The notes beneath the pieces are model-generated. The model worked only from the letters and a program-made list of their open reading frames with translations, did no database searches and was not told the origin of the DNA. Shown here in pieces: positions 50,116-60,082 of a stretch of DNA of 64,000 bases (positions are counted from its first letter, which is position 1; the number at the start of each line of letters is the position of its first letter). A program made the position numbers and the translations under genes. The DNA is from Brettanomyces bruxellensis. Taxonomy: Eukaryota > Ascomycota > Pichiomycetes > Pichiales > Pichiaceae. The stretch spans positions 1,364,001 to 1,428,000 of the forward strand of contig NC_054688.1 of NCBI RefSeq assembly GCF_011074885.1, written 5' to 3'.

Positions 50116-51573
50116 CTAAACGGTTGACTGAGATGCTCTGTACGATTCCTCAGCCAATTGCTCTATTTCGTCAATGCTAACTGGTTCCATCTCATCGGAA
50201 TCTTCCGTTATGATCTTTTCGAAAACAACGTCCTTTTTACCGACGGATTCGGCCTCTTTCCGAAGAGCATGTGCCAAATTACGGAGAATTCGCTCATTGC
50301 AACCATCATCTCTCAAAATCCAGCTGCAGAGATCATCCAGCAGTATCTTGCAATAGATGTAGTACACATCATGGAAGCGGAAAAACTCCCGGGCTGCCAG
50401 TATCGCTTTCAAGACACCCCTTTTCCCGCATCGCAAAACGTAATACACATCATTCCAACAATCCTTCACGAGTTCGTAGTTTCGCACTAGCGGATAAGAA
50501 AGTGCCCGTCTCTCCATAGTTAGCACAACAACACGAAGCATGCTCTTTTCCGTGAAGTTGGTTGACTGCAAAAGCTGGGAATCAAGGCAAGAAAGCTGAG
50601 GAGTCAGCTTTCCGATACTCCATCCACTTTCAACAGTGCTATCTCCCTCGTTCGATCTGATCTCATAGCAGTAAGCAAACAACAAACATACAATCGTGTA
50701 GTATATTGGGCGGGGATCATCAACCAAGTACGATTTACGCGGGAGATCTGCCATGTGGTCTTTTTCTGCTTGGTCAAATTCTATTGGCACATGCCCTATA
50801 CCTGGCTTAGCGGCAAGTTTCGACTGATACTTGTCGAATAACCTCTTGTACGGGCTTTGCCAGCCCAAAATGTCCTTTATTCTGCAATTTTCCGGCTCAT
50901 ACTTGGCTATTAGGTAGTCGCTGGCGTAATATTCAGGATCAAACTTAAGGTTTTCCTGGATTAAGCGCTGAGTAATTCGATCGTCCGGTTTCAACTCATC
51001 CGGGTTCGCAAGCTCATTAATATCGTTACCATTGGCAAGTGTTGCATTTATCATGTCGTTGTACGCATTGTTAAATCCGTATTTGGGATGTCCTGCGAGT
51101 TCTTCGGCACTTAATTCTGCAGCCGGCTTTTGTTCGACTTCCCAGTTGAAATTCTCCGCTTCCTTTTGCAAATCTTTCATGCTCGGCACGCTTTGCCCTT
51201 CATCAACTTCTTCAATTAACGGGCGCTTGGATTCAGCCCCATTTCCAGGTACCACCCCTGCTGTTGGCTCGTTTAATCTTGCCAAAAGTTTTGCAGTGAG
51301 ATCAAGATCATCAAAATGCTCTCCTGTGGTTTTCTTGGGAATTTGAATTTTGATACTCTCTTCCTTTGGCACAAACGACGATTTCACCCGCTCATCTTCA
51401 AGTAAGAGGCCGGGAAATCGGAGTCGAAGATAGTATGGTGGAAGTGAGAAAATAAAAAGGTTATCATCTATAACAATTTCCACGTTTCTGGCCGAAAATC
51501 GTATACTTGATAGTTTGATATTGACGAAGACAAACTCGTCATTCTGGTCAACGGAAAAACGTGGTGTGAGCAT
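50116..51573 (-). CDS. SHQ1: H/ACA snoRNP assembly factor Shq1
   Basis: 485 residues, ATG start, near the 507 of S. cerevisiae Shq1. The N-terminal ~85 residues are a CS/p23-like domain (MLTPRFSVDQNDEFVFVNI, FSLPPYYLRLRFPGLL). Residues ~160-440 are the helical Shq1-specific domain, with YGFNNAY, ENLKFDPEYYASDYL, YKRLFDKYQ and the Y-P-L-V-RNYELVKDCW block. It is a chaperone that holds the pseudouridine synthase Cbf5/dyskerin before H/ACA particle assembly in the nucleus. Divergent from DPH1 across 413 bp, the same arrangement I recall for YIL104C and YIL103W in S. cerevisiae. Confidence 0.97.
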   Translation of the reverse strand: MLTPRFSVDQNDEFVFVNIKLSSIRFSARNVEIVIDDNLFIFSLPPYYLRLRFPGLLLEDERVKSSFVPKEESIKIQIPKKTTGEHFDDLDLTAKLLARLNEPTAGVVPGNGAESKRPLIEEVDEGQSVPSMKDLQKEAENFNWEVEQKPAAELSAEELAGHPKYGFNNAYNDMINATLANGNDINELANPDELKPDDRITQRLIQENLKFDPEYYASDYLIAKYEPENCRIKDILGWQSPYKRLFDKYQSKLAAKPGIGHVPIEFDQAEKDHMADLPRKSYLVDDPRPIYYTIVCLLFAYCYEIRSNEGDSTVESGWSIGKLTPQLSCLDSQLLQSTNFTEKSMLRVVVLTMERRALSYPLVRNYELVKDCWNDVYYVLRCGKRGVLKAILAAREFFRFHDVYYIYCKILLDDLCSWILRDDGCNERILRNLAHALRKEAESVGKKDVVFEKIITEDSDEMEPVSIDEIEQLAEESYRASQSTV

Positions 51574-51986
51574 ATGTTAGGGGATGGATGAAGTAGAATG
51601 AATAATATTGATCGATATGAAAGCCGAAGATTGGCATTTGAAGTGATTGAGAGTAATGTTGTAAAAGATGAGACGACAGAAGAATTGGGATTTTCCTCTG
51701 AGTTTTTTTTTATCTTTTTTTATTTTTATTTTTTTTTTCAACCTGAAAAATTTATCTGCTAGATAAGAATGGATGCTGAAAAAGAGTACCAACTTCTTAT
51801 AGTTCTTCCTGGAATACCCAACTGTCTCATATTTAGTTGACAAATACCAAATACGACCATTTCAGAGTCATCAGAAGTCGTGTCATCACTAAGTTCAAGA
51901 TTCGATCAAAACCCTGCATTTTCACGTTCAAATCTGGGCCAGATCGCACACTGCTGGAATAATATATAAAGCAAAAACTACCATAC
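51574..51986. other. Divergent promoter region between SHQ1 and DPH1
   Basis: 413 bp. Contains a T-rich tract at 51704-51740 and AATATATAAAG just upstream of DPH1 (51960-51971), a possible TATA element. Nothing else clear. Confidence 0.5.
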
Positions 51987-53276
51987 ATGTCCACTCCAGA
52001 TAAAACAACAAAGCCCCATCGGCGGTTTGCCGGATCCAGGCGAAAAGGTGGATCGGGAAGTTTGAATCATAAGGGAGACAACAGTGGCAAAAGAGGAGAG
52101 GTGGTGAGGACACATCGATCAAGAGTATTAGGACGGGTCATGAATCAGATACCGGATGAAATTATGCAAAACAAGGAATTGAACGAGGCCATAAAACTCC
52201 TGCCATCGAACTACAACTTTGAAATCCACAAGACAGTTTGGAATATAAGAAAAAAGGGTGCGAAGAGGGTCTGCTTGCAGATGCCAGAGGGTCTTTTGGT
52301 GTATTCATTGATTATAGCAGATATTATAGAGCAATTTTGCAACTGCGAGGTTTTAGTGATGGGAGACGTCTCATACGGTGCATGCTGTGTGGATGATTAC
52401 ACAGCAAAGGCCTTGGACTGTGATTTCATCGTGCACTATGGCCATTCGTGCTTGGTTCCTATTGACATCACATCGATCAAGGTGTTGTACATTTTTGTGA
52501 CTATTCAGATAGACGAGAAGCACCTCATGAAGACTTTGAGGCTAAATTTCGACAGCGGGGCCAGATTAGCTCTTTTCGGAACGATCCAGTTCAACCCGGC
52601 TGTTCAGTCCATGAAGCACAAGCTTGAAAACCCCGAAAATCCCGAAGATAAGATCATATACGTGACACCACCGCAAATAAAGCCACTTTCTCGCGGAGAG
52701 GTGCTTGGATGCACTTCTCCGCATTTCGACACCTCCCAGTACGATGCGATGGTTTATATTGGCGACGGGAGGTTCCATCTGGAGTCTGCGATGATTCACA
52801 ATCCGCACATACCGGCCTACCGGTACGATCCCTACTCCAGGAAGTTTACGAGAGAGAGATACGACCAGAATGAGATGGTGAGTGCAAGAAGAGATGCCGT
52901 TGAGACTGCTAAAGGAGCAAAGAAGATTGGCTTGATATTGGGAGCGTTGGGAAGGCAAGGAAATCCAGTAACGTTGCGGAACTTGGAGGCAGAGCTTAAG
53001 AAACATGGAAAAACGGTTGTCAAGATCATTCTCTCCGAAATCTTCCCCAAAAAGCTGGCCATGTTTGAAGATATAGACGCATTTGTCCAGGTGGCATGTC
53101 CTAGATTGTCTATAGACTGGGGTTATGCCTTCAGCAAGCCTCTACTAACACCATACGAAGCTATGGTGATGCTTGAGGAGGATCAACAGTTTACTAAAGA
53201 ATTCTACCCGATGGACTATTACGCACAGGATGGATATGGCAGAGGAAAGAAGCCAGATCGTGTTTCGTATAAATGA
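51987..53276 (+). CDS. DPH1: Diphthamide biosynthesis protein 1 (Dph1)
   Basis: 429 residues, ATG start (S. cerevisiae Dph1 is 425). Three cysteines expected to bind the [4Fe-4S] cluster are visible in family context: [27 protein letters not shown] and [13 protein letters not shown]. With Dph2 it forms the non-canonical radical-SAM enzyme that transfers the 3-amino-3-carboxypropyl group of S-adenosylmethionine to a histidine of elongation factor 2, the first step of diphthamide synthesis. The N-terminal ~50 residues are basic and poorly conserved. The stop lies 37 bp before the end of the convergent COG6 gene. Confidence 0.98.
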   Translation: MSTPDKTTKPHRRFAGSRRKGGSGSLNHKGDNSGKRGEVVRTHRSRVLGRVMNQIPDEIMQNKELNEAIKLLPSNYNFEIHKTVWNIRKKGAKRVCLQMPEGLLVYSLIIADIIEQFCNCEVLVMGDVSYGACCVDDYTAKALDCDFIVHYGHSCLVPIDITSIKVLYIFVTIQIDEKHLMKTLRLNFDSGARLALFGTIQFNPAVQSMKHKLENPENPEDKIIYVTPPQIKPLSRGEVLGCTSPHFDTSQYDAMVYIGDGRFHLESAMIHNPHIPAYRYDPYSRKFTRERYDQNEMVSARRDAVETAKGAKKIGLILGALGRQGNPVTLRNLEAELKKHGKTVVKIILSEIFPKKLAMFEDIDAFVQVACPRLSIDWGYAFSKPLLTPYEAMVMLEEDQQFTKEFYPMDYYAQDGYGRGKKPDRVSYK

Positions 53277-53313
53277 GGAGCGAAACAAGCGGTGCAAAGA
53301 TGCAGGCCGCAAA

Positions 53314-55746
53314 TTATACAAGTTCAGCCGAGTCGTCTACTCCCAAAAGCGTTGCAACATGCCGGTAATCCCACTGGAAAACCGGCAAGGGCTGGTCGTT
53401 TTCATCCTTGAGGTACTCAGCCACAATAAGCGTGAGATTGTGGTAGAATTTCACGAAGTGGACGCATGGATCAACGGAAACTGCCGAAAGGATACTTGGC
53501 GATATGAGTTTGTTGAGATCATCCGATGTTATATATGTGGCAAGGTACTCCTGGAGCTTCTGATTGGCTACCTGGAACGTATCCGCGCGGAAAAGCTTGT
53601 TTTGCGTTATCGGCTCGTACACAGACACATCGAAAAAGTCGTCTTCTAGGGCGAAAATCATGTTCACCAAGTTGTATATATCGAACAATCCCGAGTTCTT
53701 GAGAAGCTGCGTAAACTGATACTGTGTAATTGCTGTAACGAGTTCCTTCAACTTGTCACATGTGTATTTCTCCTTTACGGCCGATAGTAGAGGCGTCACT
53801 TCCACCTTTGAGTGTATAAAATCAACAGCGTTAATCTCGAATATGAGAATGCCCTGTTTGCCAAGTGCCGACTTCTTTGCCTGCACCTGAAGGATTCTGA
53901 TTGGCTCGTCGACAAGCAAGCAGCATAAACTGTTGAATTTCTCGCTGTCCATGCCGACAAAGTCGGAATTCTTCGATGTCGCACTCACCGAGTCGAATAT
54001 GCGTAGATAGTCTGTGTAGAAGTCCACAAGCCAATCGGGTAAGCCCAAAAAGTCTTCGTCTAGCTCCTCGGCCTCACTTGTCACTTTTAGTGCCTTGAGT
54101 CTTTCCTGAATCAGCGTGAAGAGCCTATCTCTGGCATACTGCTTCATCTGCAAGAGAATTGCAACAAGCCCGCTTTTCTCACCGTTGATGAGCTTCCCGT
54201 ACATCATACAGTATAGATCTATGAGGTCGTATAGCTGCACAACAGTCTCGATCTTGTATTCCTGCCTGATAGTGCTCTCCAAGGCTGCTTTCAGGGGAAC
54301 ACTTAGTGAATCCACAACTTTGTTCCCAACCACACCGATCACATCCAACAAATCCTGATTCTGGACATCTCCCTGATCAAAACTGAAGAGTGACTCAACC
54401 ATTTCCAGCTCGTTCACAATGGTACTGTGTATGTAAGCGAGGACATCCGATGTGAAGCGCTTAGAGTCATACGAAGAGAGGTAGAGCGGCTTTTTGGAGC
54501 TGTCGAAAGTTGCTGCTGGTCTTGTTGAAGCTGCATTCGAGTAATCTTTGAGTTGAGCGTTGAAATCAGACACCAAGGCCTGCGATCTCTGCTTGATGAG
54601 ACCATAAACGATGATGTTGAACTTCTCTATGCTGTTTTTCCGGATGTACACCATCGACTTCTGCAAATTCAGCACATTCTGCGAGTCTCTGGTCATCGAG
54701 TCCTGATGGTAAGTTGCATTCAAGTTTTTTTGCAAGTATGCCGACATCCGGTCCGTAGCCATATCCTTAATCGAGCCCATCTTCGCCATAATGAACGTTC
54801 CAAGCCTGTCATTATCCATGCCAAGTAGAATGTCGCAATTGGAGCAGATCGTCGACACCTTCTGCAAAATGTCGAAGTACGTTTCGTCAATATCTCCAGT
54901 CATGAGATAGTGCTCGTCATACTGGCTCAACATAAACTTATCCTGGAAACTCGTCAACAGGTGCTTCTTGACAGCTAAAAGGTCACGCTGCCTCACCTTC
55001 TCCCGCAGGTTTTTTCGTACACCTCCAGACTTGCCTATCTCCTCTGCCAATCTTGCTTTTATGCCATCATAGCTGTCGTTTAGGTCATCCAAGTCCGATT
55101 TCAAGTACTCGAGCTTCCGTGCAATCGGCTGAAAAGCATGCAACATCAAAAAATGCCGCCTCAACATGCCCTCCTCAACCTTTCCGCGTAGTTTACGCCT
55201 GTTTATTGTACCTGAAGGGCCTGGCTGAACTAAATACTCTTGATGAAACGAATCTTGATCGTTTTCCGGGGAAAGTGCCCCGTTCTTTCCATTTATCCGC
55301 TCCTCAAGAAGCGAAATCGATTGTCGAAGAGAGAAATCGTACCCTGTTTGACCGAAAACCCGATCTAGGCGGCTTTTGAGGATATCTGAGTCCAAACCTC
55401 GTGCTGACTTACTTTTCATCTGATTGATCATATTTTTCGATGCCACCCCCTCAGAAGAGTCCTCTAACAGACTCAATGAACTCTGTGCATACTCCATTGC
55501 CTGCGATGATGTCGGTTCCGGACCAGATGCTGATATTCCCTCTGTGTTCTGTATCTGTGCCTTTTTCCTCCCGAGACCTTTATTGATAGATTGGATGATA
55601 CTGAGACTAGAAAGCCGCTTCGAAAGATCGGATTGGATCTGAAACGACGGTAATCCGTTTTGCTTCGGTGATCCGGCGTTTTTCCCGTTGCCAGACTCGG
55701 CATCTGAACTCATTGCGTAAGTATCTGCATCGAACATGAAATCCAT
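53314..55746 (-). CDS. COG6: Conserved oligomeric Golgi complex subunit 6 (Cog6)
   Basis: 810 residues, ATG start, similar to the 839 of S. cerevisiae Cog6. The N-terminal ~110 residues are Ser-rich. The family core starts at ~115 (LKSRLDRVFGQTGYDFSLRQSISLLEERI), with a coiled-coil region around 200-270, the MSQYDEHYLM-like turn, and helical bundles to the C-terminus. COG lobe B tethers intra-Golgi retrograde vesicles. Tightly convergent with DPH1. Confidence 0.95.
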   Translation of the reverse strand: MDFMFDADTYAMSSDAESGNGKNAGSPKQNGLPSFQIQSDLSKRLSSLSIIQSINKGLGRKKAQIQNTEGISASGPEPTSSQAMEYAQSSLSLLEDSSEGVASKNMINQMKSKSARGLDSDILKSRLDRVFGQTGYDFSLRQSISLLEERINGKNGALSPENDQDSFHQEYLVQPGPSGTINRRKLRGKVEEGMLRRHFLMLHAFQPIARKLEYLKSDLDDLNDSYDGIKARLAEEIGKSGGVRKNLREKVRQRDLLAVKKHLLTSFQDKFMLSQYDEHYLMTGDIDETYFDILQKVSTICSNCDILLGMDNDRLGTFIMAKMGSIKDMATDRMSAYLQKNLNATYHQDSMTRDSQNVLNLQKSMVYIRKNSIEKFNIIVYGLIKQRSQALVSDFNAQLKDYSNAASTRPAATFDSSKKPLYLSSYDSKRFTSDVLAYIHSTIVNELEMVESLFSFDQGDVQNQDLLDVIGVVGNKVVDSLSVPLKAALESTIRQEYKIETVVQLYDLIDLYCMMYGKLINGEKSGLVAILLQMKQYARDRLFTLIQERLKALKVTSEAEELDEDFLGLPDWLVDFYTDYLRIFDSVSATSKNSDFVGMDSEKFNSLCCLLVDEPIRILQVQAKKSALGKQGILIFEINAVDFIHSKVEVTPLLSAVKEKYTCDKLKELVTAITQYQFTQLLKNSGLFDIYNLVNMIFALEDDFFDVSVYEPITQNKLFRADTFQVANQKLQEYLATYITSDDLNKLISPSILSAVSVDPCVHFVKFYHNLTLIVAEYLKDENDQPLPVFQWDYRHVATLLGVDDSAELV

Positions 55747-56001
55747 GATGCTATATTAGAGACTGATCTTTTGGAAAGTAAAGCGGTACCAAATGCAAAG
55801 AAATAACACTTAAACGACTGAAAAGAACGTACTAAGTGTACCAGTAAATTGAATCTGAGTATGACTGGACAGAATTGACAATTGGAGAAAGTTGATAATA
55901 CACACAGATGTCAATTGTGTTATCGGTTTGTATGTTGGGCATTGAGGGTGGAAAAAAAGACATTCGAGCCCAGAAGCGAGAATTCGAATTATTCAGTAAA
56001 C

Positions 56002-56037
<36 letters not shown>

Positions 56038-56558
56038 CTGGATGTGGAAATTCATCGCGCACCTTGCCTAACAAAGCGCTGGACGAATTTAAGAACTTGA
56101 AGCCAGCTGTACTATTGTGATAGCATGGTACAAAGCAGCCAAGTGTGAGACATTTAATCGTCGTATCATATAAAAGCCTCAGAAGTGAAGTATGGAGAAC
56201 TTTGCAAATCCAGTAATGCTAATATTCCCTGATAAAAAGACAACATACAACTGTAAATTCGGCATGGAATAAATTACAAGTAGTAAATGAATAGCATGCC
56301 ATTGAGTTGATGTTATTACCATCATCATCATCATTACAAGTACACACTATTATCATGATATAATTCGTATTAAGTAAATTAGGGTACCAGAAAAGCACAG
56401 AGGACCATTCAAGGAGCAAGCTGAAAACAAAATAATTACGAGAAGGGAGAGCAAATAAAACATAGAAAACAAAACAAACCAGACGTGAACATAAACATTA
56501 ACGTAACATAACAAATTAGAATTCCCAAATGCAAAGCAAAAAGATTTAACCTTCCCAT
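55747..56558. other. Intergenic region between COG6 and the WOPR gene
   Basis: 812 bp between same-strand genes (COG6 upstream side and WOPR 3' flank). Includes a 35-bp T homopolymer. Otherwise AT-rich with no gene. Confidence 0.6.
56003..56037. repeat. Poly-T homopolymer, 35 bp
   Basis: Uninterrupted run of 35 T in the COG6 upstream region. Likely a nucleosome-depleting element, or an A-tail relic of a retro-copied sequence; no such copy is recognisable. Its length is likely to vary between strains and assemblies. Confidence 0.9.
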
Positions 56559-57479
56559 TTACATGAACCGGTGGTCTAAGGAAGCAAGAATCTTGTTGTC
56601 CTCCACAACGGTTCCACTGTAACACAATTTCCTAGAAAACGGCAAGGAAGAGTTCCCACTACCAACTGTGAGAGAGGCAGAGACGGGAATGTAGGATCTG
56701 TGGAAAAGTGGAAGTTGTCTTTTCTCAGAAATGGTGATTGGCGGAAGCAGAATTGGTGACCTGCTATTTTTGACAGGAGTAAACGTATAGCTGTCTGAAG
56801 AGATAGAACTCGAACTAGGACTTGTAGGAATCGAAGAAGTCGAAAGTGATGTGACAGACAAGCTTCTTGGTGAAGGCAGGAGCTGCTTAACAGGCTGCTT
56901 CAAAGGTAGAGAGTACGATCTTTGCTTCTTGGAGGCATTGAAGCTGTCAAGAGTGTCATCAACATCAAGTTTCCTCTTGAGTGAAGTTTTTAATGAGTCG
57001 CCATTAAAATCGAACCCTGTAAGCAGGGTTCTTGGGTATAGACTCATGTCGATACTCAAGCCGGTGAACTGGCGATCGATGGAAGGCCGTGGAAGCTCCC
57101 CCTGGGAGGCAAAATCATTCGTCAGATAACTCACAACATGCACTTTTCCTCCACATTTAAGAGGAACCGAGAAAGACTGCTTAACGAGTCCCTTATTTTT
57201 GTACGAAACACATCTTTCTTTGGTCCTCGTAGGCTGCATCTCCTTGTACGAGAGAAAAACACCATTCACTCGGGATGCACTCCAATTTTTGCCATCTGTC
57301 CAACGCTTCATGTTGCTGCTATTCTCATTCCAGACAAACACAGCTCCATTTTTCACTAGAGTTGCTCTTTCATAGTCTGTTAGTCTGCGTGACACTGTTG
57401 GAATTAGCTTCTTTCTCGATGCCTCCACCAATATGATTGCATCCTGTGCTGTGATAATGAGTCCGTGGTATGATTCCAT
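56559..57479 (-). CDS. WOPR-domain (Gti1/Pac2, Wor1/Mit1-type) transcription factor
   Basis: 306 residues, ATG start. WOPRa is at ~5-85 (YHGLIITAQDAIILVEASRK, RRLTDYERA, FVWNENSSNMKRWTDGK, WSASRV). WOPRb is at ~105-140 (LVKQSFSVPL, VHVVSYL, LPRPS). Together they form the DNA-binding fold that recognises TTAAAGTTT-type sites. The tail is Ser/Pro-rich, with a candidate PKA-like site (QRSYSLP). Relatives control morphological switching: Wor1 in Candida albicans (white-opaque), Mit1 in S. cerevisiae (pseudohyphal growth), Gti1/Pac2 in fission yeast. Conserved yeasts often have two WOPR genes (short and long); this one is short. A 1.8-kb upstream region with candidate sites points to complex control, as in WOR1. 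Confidence 0.93.
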   Translation of the reverse strand: MESYHGLIITAQDAIILVEASRKKLIPTVSRRLTDYERATLVKNGAVFVWNENSSNMKRWTDGKNWSASRVNGVFLSYKEMQPTRTKERCVSYKNKGLVKQSFSVPLKCGGKVHVVSYLTNDFASQGELPRPSIDRQFTGLSIDMSLYPRTLLTGFDFNGDSLKTSLKRKLDVDDTLDSFNASKKQRSYSLPLKQPVKQLLPSPRSLSVTSLSTSSIPTSPSSSSISSDSYTFTPVKNSRSPILLPPITISEKRQLPLFHRSYIPVSASLTVGSGNSSLPFSRKLCYSGTVVEDNKILASLDHRFM

Positions 57480-58461
57480 GCTGCGAAAATATAGAAACTC
57501 CTGTTTCTATCTGATTAAAATTAGCTGATCAAGTATGTGCGTTAATGCAGATATTTTTTTTTTCAATGCAGATCTGTGTAAGGATGCTTGGTATACGAAG
57601 AGATTAGATATGCTGCCGGCGGTTATAATTTGTTACTCACCTCACTATATGAAAAAACAGCAAGAGAAGTAAGAAAGAGAAGAAGCAAAATAAAAAACAA
57701 AGTACAGAAAAATGGCACAGGGCCCGACTTCAGTCCATATATACGGGAAATAAGTTAAAGCGGGCTTCTAACAAAACGGTCGTATTTATAATATCGCCAA
57801 ACGACCCCCTCGTAGAAAGTTTTCACACAATTATTGGAATCCGGGAATAGCTAAGTATGCAAAACAGTGGGAAAAATCAGCTCGTTTGAGTTGGTGCGGC
57901 TGAAACCACTGGCAAATCCTGTGAGCAAATTCCTACGGCAGAAATAAGCTTATTTGGGCGCAACGAAGAAAGAGAAGAAAAAAAAACGACAAAATGACAA
58001 AATCCAAAAGTTGGAAGGCACAACAATGGCGGGGATTAATGAGCTAGGGAACTGCTCTTTGTGGGAGATTTGTTCGAATTTTGAGTAAAATAAAAAAAAT
58101 TAAGGTTTCCGCTTTACGATGACATAGACTGTGTTGGGTGGAAATACATTACGTATCCATTTCGTTTTCGATTTGGCGCCAATTTTCCACATTACAACAC
58201 AAAACAAAAAAACACGTACACCAGATCAACAGCATGCAACGACTCACGAGGGAATAGGTTGGACTTTCATCAGAGGGTGTAAGTTAATTAAGTATGGATG
58301 ACCCAAACACTTCCAAAAGCCGAGGGGGAAGAAATGATAGATGTAAGTGTAAATGTTTTTGAAGAGGGAAAGAGCTATGCGACCGGGATTTAATTAGGGG
58401 GAAAAAAAGATGGGTCTTACCATAATAAGACAAAATAAACGTTTATAAGCGAATCAACAAA

Positions 58462-58470
58462 AAACTTTAT
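58462..58470 (-). promoter_or_regulatory. WOPR-type motif ATAAAGTTT
   Basis: One mismatch from the published WOPR site TTAAAGTTT, in the upstream region of the WOPR gene itself. Confidence 0.3.
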
Positions 58471-58523
58471 TGCCAAACAAAGCACAGACGTGCCGCCCCC
58501 CCAAAAAAAACAAAAAGCAAAAA

Positions 58524-58532
58524 AAACTTTAA
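58524..58532 (-). promoter_or_regulatory. WOPR-type motif TTAAAGTTT
   Basis: Exact match to TTAAAGTTT on the minus strand (AAACTTTAA on plus), about 1.05 kb upstream of the WOPR start codon. Compatible with self-regulation. Confidence 0.4.
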
Positions 58533-58563
58533 GTTTGTTGCAAAGCCTACTGAAACCGAGGGG

Positions 58564-58571
58564 CTAAACGA
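58564..58571 (-). promoter_or_regulatory. AR1-type motif TCGTTTAG, first copy
   Basis: Exact match to the anaerobic response element TCGTTYAG on the gene strand; a second copy lies 17 bp away. Confidence 0.4.
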
Positions 58572-58580
58572 TGAGATCGG

Positions 58581-58588
58581 CTAAACGA
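58581..58588 (-). promoter_or_regulatory. AR1-type motif TCGTTTAG, second copy
   Basis: Second exact TCGTTTAG, in the same orientation as the copy at 58564-58571. Two such sites this close make chance less likely. Confidence 0.4.
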
Positions 58589-58727
58589 CCGAGAGTCTAT
58601 TTTGCGCAACGAGAATTTTGCGAGAATATTTTCAGTTGGCCTTTTTCACATTTATTTCCGATTCGATCGTCAGTTGGAAAAGCGCGGGAAGCTGACCGAG
58701 TGGGTTGGAAATTGGTAGTGGGCTTAA

Positions 58728-58826
58728 ATGAGTTAGGGATGAGTTAGGGATGAGTTAGGGATGAGTTAGGGATGAGTTAGGGATAAGTTAGGAATCAGCT
58801 AGAAATGAGTTAGGAATCAGCTAGGA
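58728..58826. repeat. 11-bp tandem array ATGAGTTAGGG
   Basis: Nine copies of an 11-bp unit. The first five are perfect ATGAGTTAGGG; the last four are variants (ATAAGTTAGGA, ATCAGCTAGAA, ATGAGTTAGGA, ATCAGCTAGGA). Each perfect unit contains TTAGGG, the core recognised by Tbf1-type Myb factors in yeasts. Confidence 0.92.
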
Positions 58827-58906
58827 TTGTATTAAAGCTGTAAACAATTGCTTAAGAGTAGATGAATGGTACATTGAAAGCGAAGAAGTATCCAAGCTGA
58901 GTATAT

Positions 58907-58915
58907 ATAAAGTTT
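58907..58915 (+). promoter_or_regulatory. WOPR-type motif ATAAAGTTT, second one-mismatch copy
   Basis: One mismatch from TTAAAGTTT, about 1.4 kb upstream of the WOPR gene. Confidence 0.25.
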
Positions 58916-59266
58916 AATGGTTCATTTAAAGCGTATTCAACGTAAGAGTGATTTTTGAGTGATTTTTGAACGAGGACAATCCCATCTCAATTCCTACACA
59001 GTGTAATCGTTTGTAGCATAAATTCGGGATTTCAAAAACTTTGGCTAGCTATTTAACGACGGAATACTATTAACTTAGATTACGAAATGCAAGCTGATTC
59101 AATAACAACGCAAAACCGGACCAAGCGGCATTTGAAAAATACGTGAAACACACAAAGCGGCGGATCTGATAACCATACTATTATTAGATGTGTGGAGGCT
59201 CAAAATGTATGAGCTCATACTGAAATCATGGAAAACCAACAAAAATTTCATACATCTTCATGAACC

Positions 59267-60082
59267 TCAATTCGTATCCAAGTACTCAGCAACACTGGAG
59301 TCGCTGTAGCGGACATATTTTCCATTCAAAGAGTCTGGAATTCCTCGTAACGCCAAATTGGCATAAATCGAACCAGGAACTTGGGGAGGAAGAAGTTGGT
59401 GCTTTTCATAAAGATCCGTAAACCGTTTCAAAGCCTCGGGCTTCATATGTAGACCAGCAACATTCCTGATGTAAACCTGCATGTCTGTATCGACAACTCC
59501 AGGAGCAACACTCGCAGTTCTGATCAACGGTGATTCTTCGACACTCACATCCAAAGCAACGTGATTAACGGCTGCTTTTGAAGCACCATAGGCCATCCAG
59601 CCATCGTATGACTTAAGAGAGGCACCTGAAGAGACAAAAATGCAGCTGGAGGGTCTTCCGGTCTTCTGTGCAGATTTTCTAAGCTGAGGAATCGCTTCCT
59701 GTAGTAATTGGACAATCGAGAAGAAGTTGATGTCAAAAAGCTTGCGTAGCTTCCCAGTATCGATGTCTGCAACATGCCCAACAGGATCTAACACTCCTGC
59801 ATTGAAGATGACTGAGTCAATTCCACCGAACTTGGCAATTGTCTCCTTAACCAACCGCTTAGCTGTAGATGCCTGTGTTAAATCACCAGCCACAACCAAT
59901 GTTCTGGACTTCACATTCTCTCTTTCATCTTGTGGAAACAGTTGTGGAAACTTTTCAAGTAGTTGCTTTGATCTCGCAGCTAGAACAACTTTGGATGCTT
60001 CATCTTTTTGGATAATAAGCCTTGCAATTGCCTGTCCCATACCCCGGGAAGCCCCGGTAACAATAATGACTTTTCCTGACAT
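59267..60082 (-). CDS. Short-chain dehydrogenase/reductase, Irc24/YIR035C-like (benzil reductase type)
   Basis: 271 residues, ATG start. Classical SDR with the cofactor loop TGASRGMGQA (~9-18), NAG (~93-95), the catalytic S and Y-G-A-S-K (~170-174), and GVVDTDMQ after it, the wording of the S. cerevisiae YIR035C/IRC24 pair. The ARS motif after the second strand (LAARSK) suggests NADPH preference. Irc24 reduces benzil-type diketones in vitro; the natural substrate is unknown. The C-terminus resembles fungal homologs (GIPDSLNGKYVRY). A related family is sepiapterin reductase. Confidence 0.9.
   Translation of the reverse strand: MSGKVIIVTGASRGMGQAIARLIIQKDEASKVVLAARSKQLLEKFPQLFPQDERENVKSRTLVVAGDLTQASTAKRLVKETIAKFGGIDSVIFNAGVLDPVGHVADIDTGKLRKLFDINFFSIVQLLQEAIPQLRKSAQKTGRPSSCIFVSSGASLKSYDGWMAYGASKAAVNHVALDVSVEESPLIRTASVAPGVVDTDMQVYIRNVAGLHMKPEALKRFTDLYEKHQLLPPQVPGSIYANLALRGIPDSLNGKYVRYSDSSVAEYLDTN

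Larger units (their letters stand above)
57480..59266. promoter_or_regulatory. Long upstream regulatory region of the WOPR gene
   Basis: 1.79 kb between the WOPR start and the 3' end of the next gene upstream on the same strand, so all of it can serve the WOPR gene. It contains three WOPR-type motifs, two exact AR1-type motifs and an 11-bp tandem array, listed separately. No protein gene is seen. Confidence 0.65.

Noticed and set aside
58728..58826. Internal telomere tract
   Set aside because: TTAGGG occurs only within an 11-bp unit and not as a 6-bp repeat, and the site is flanked by ordinary genes on both sides.
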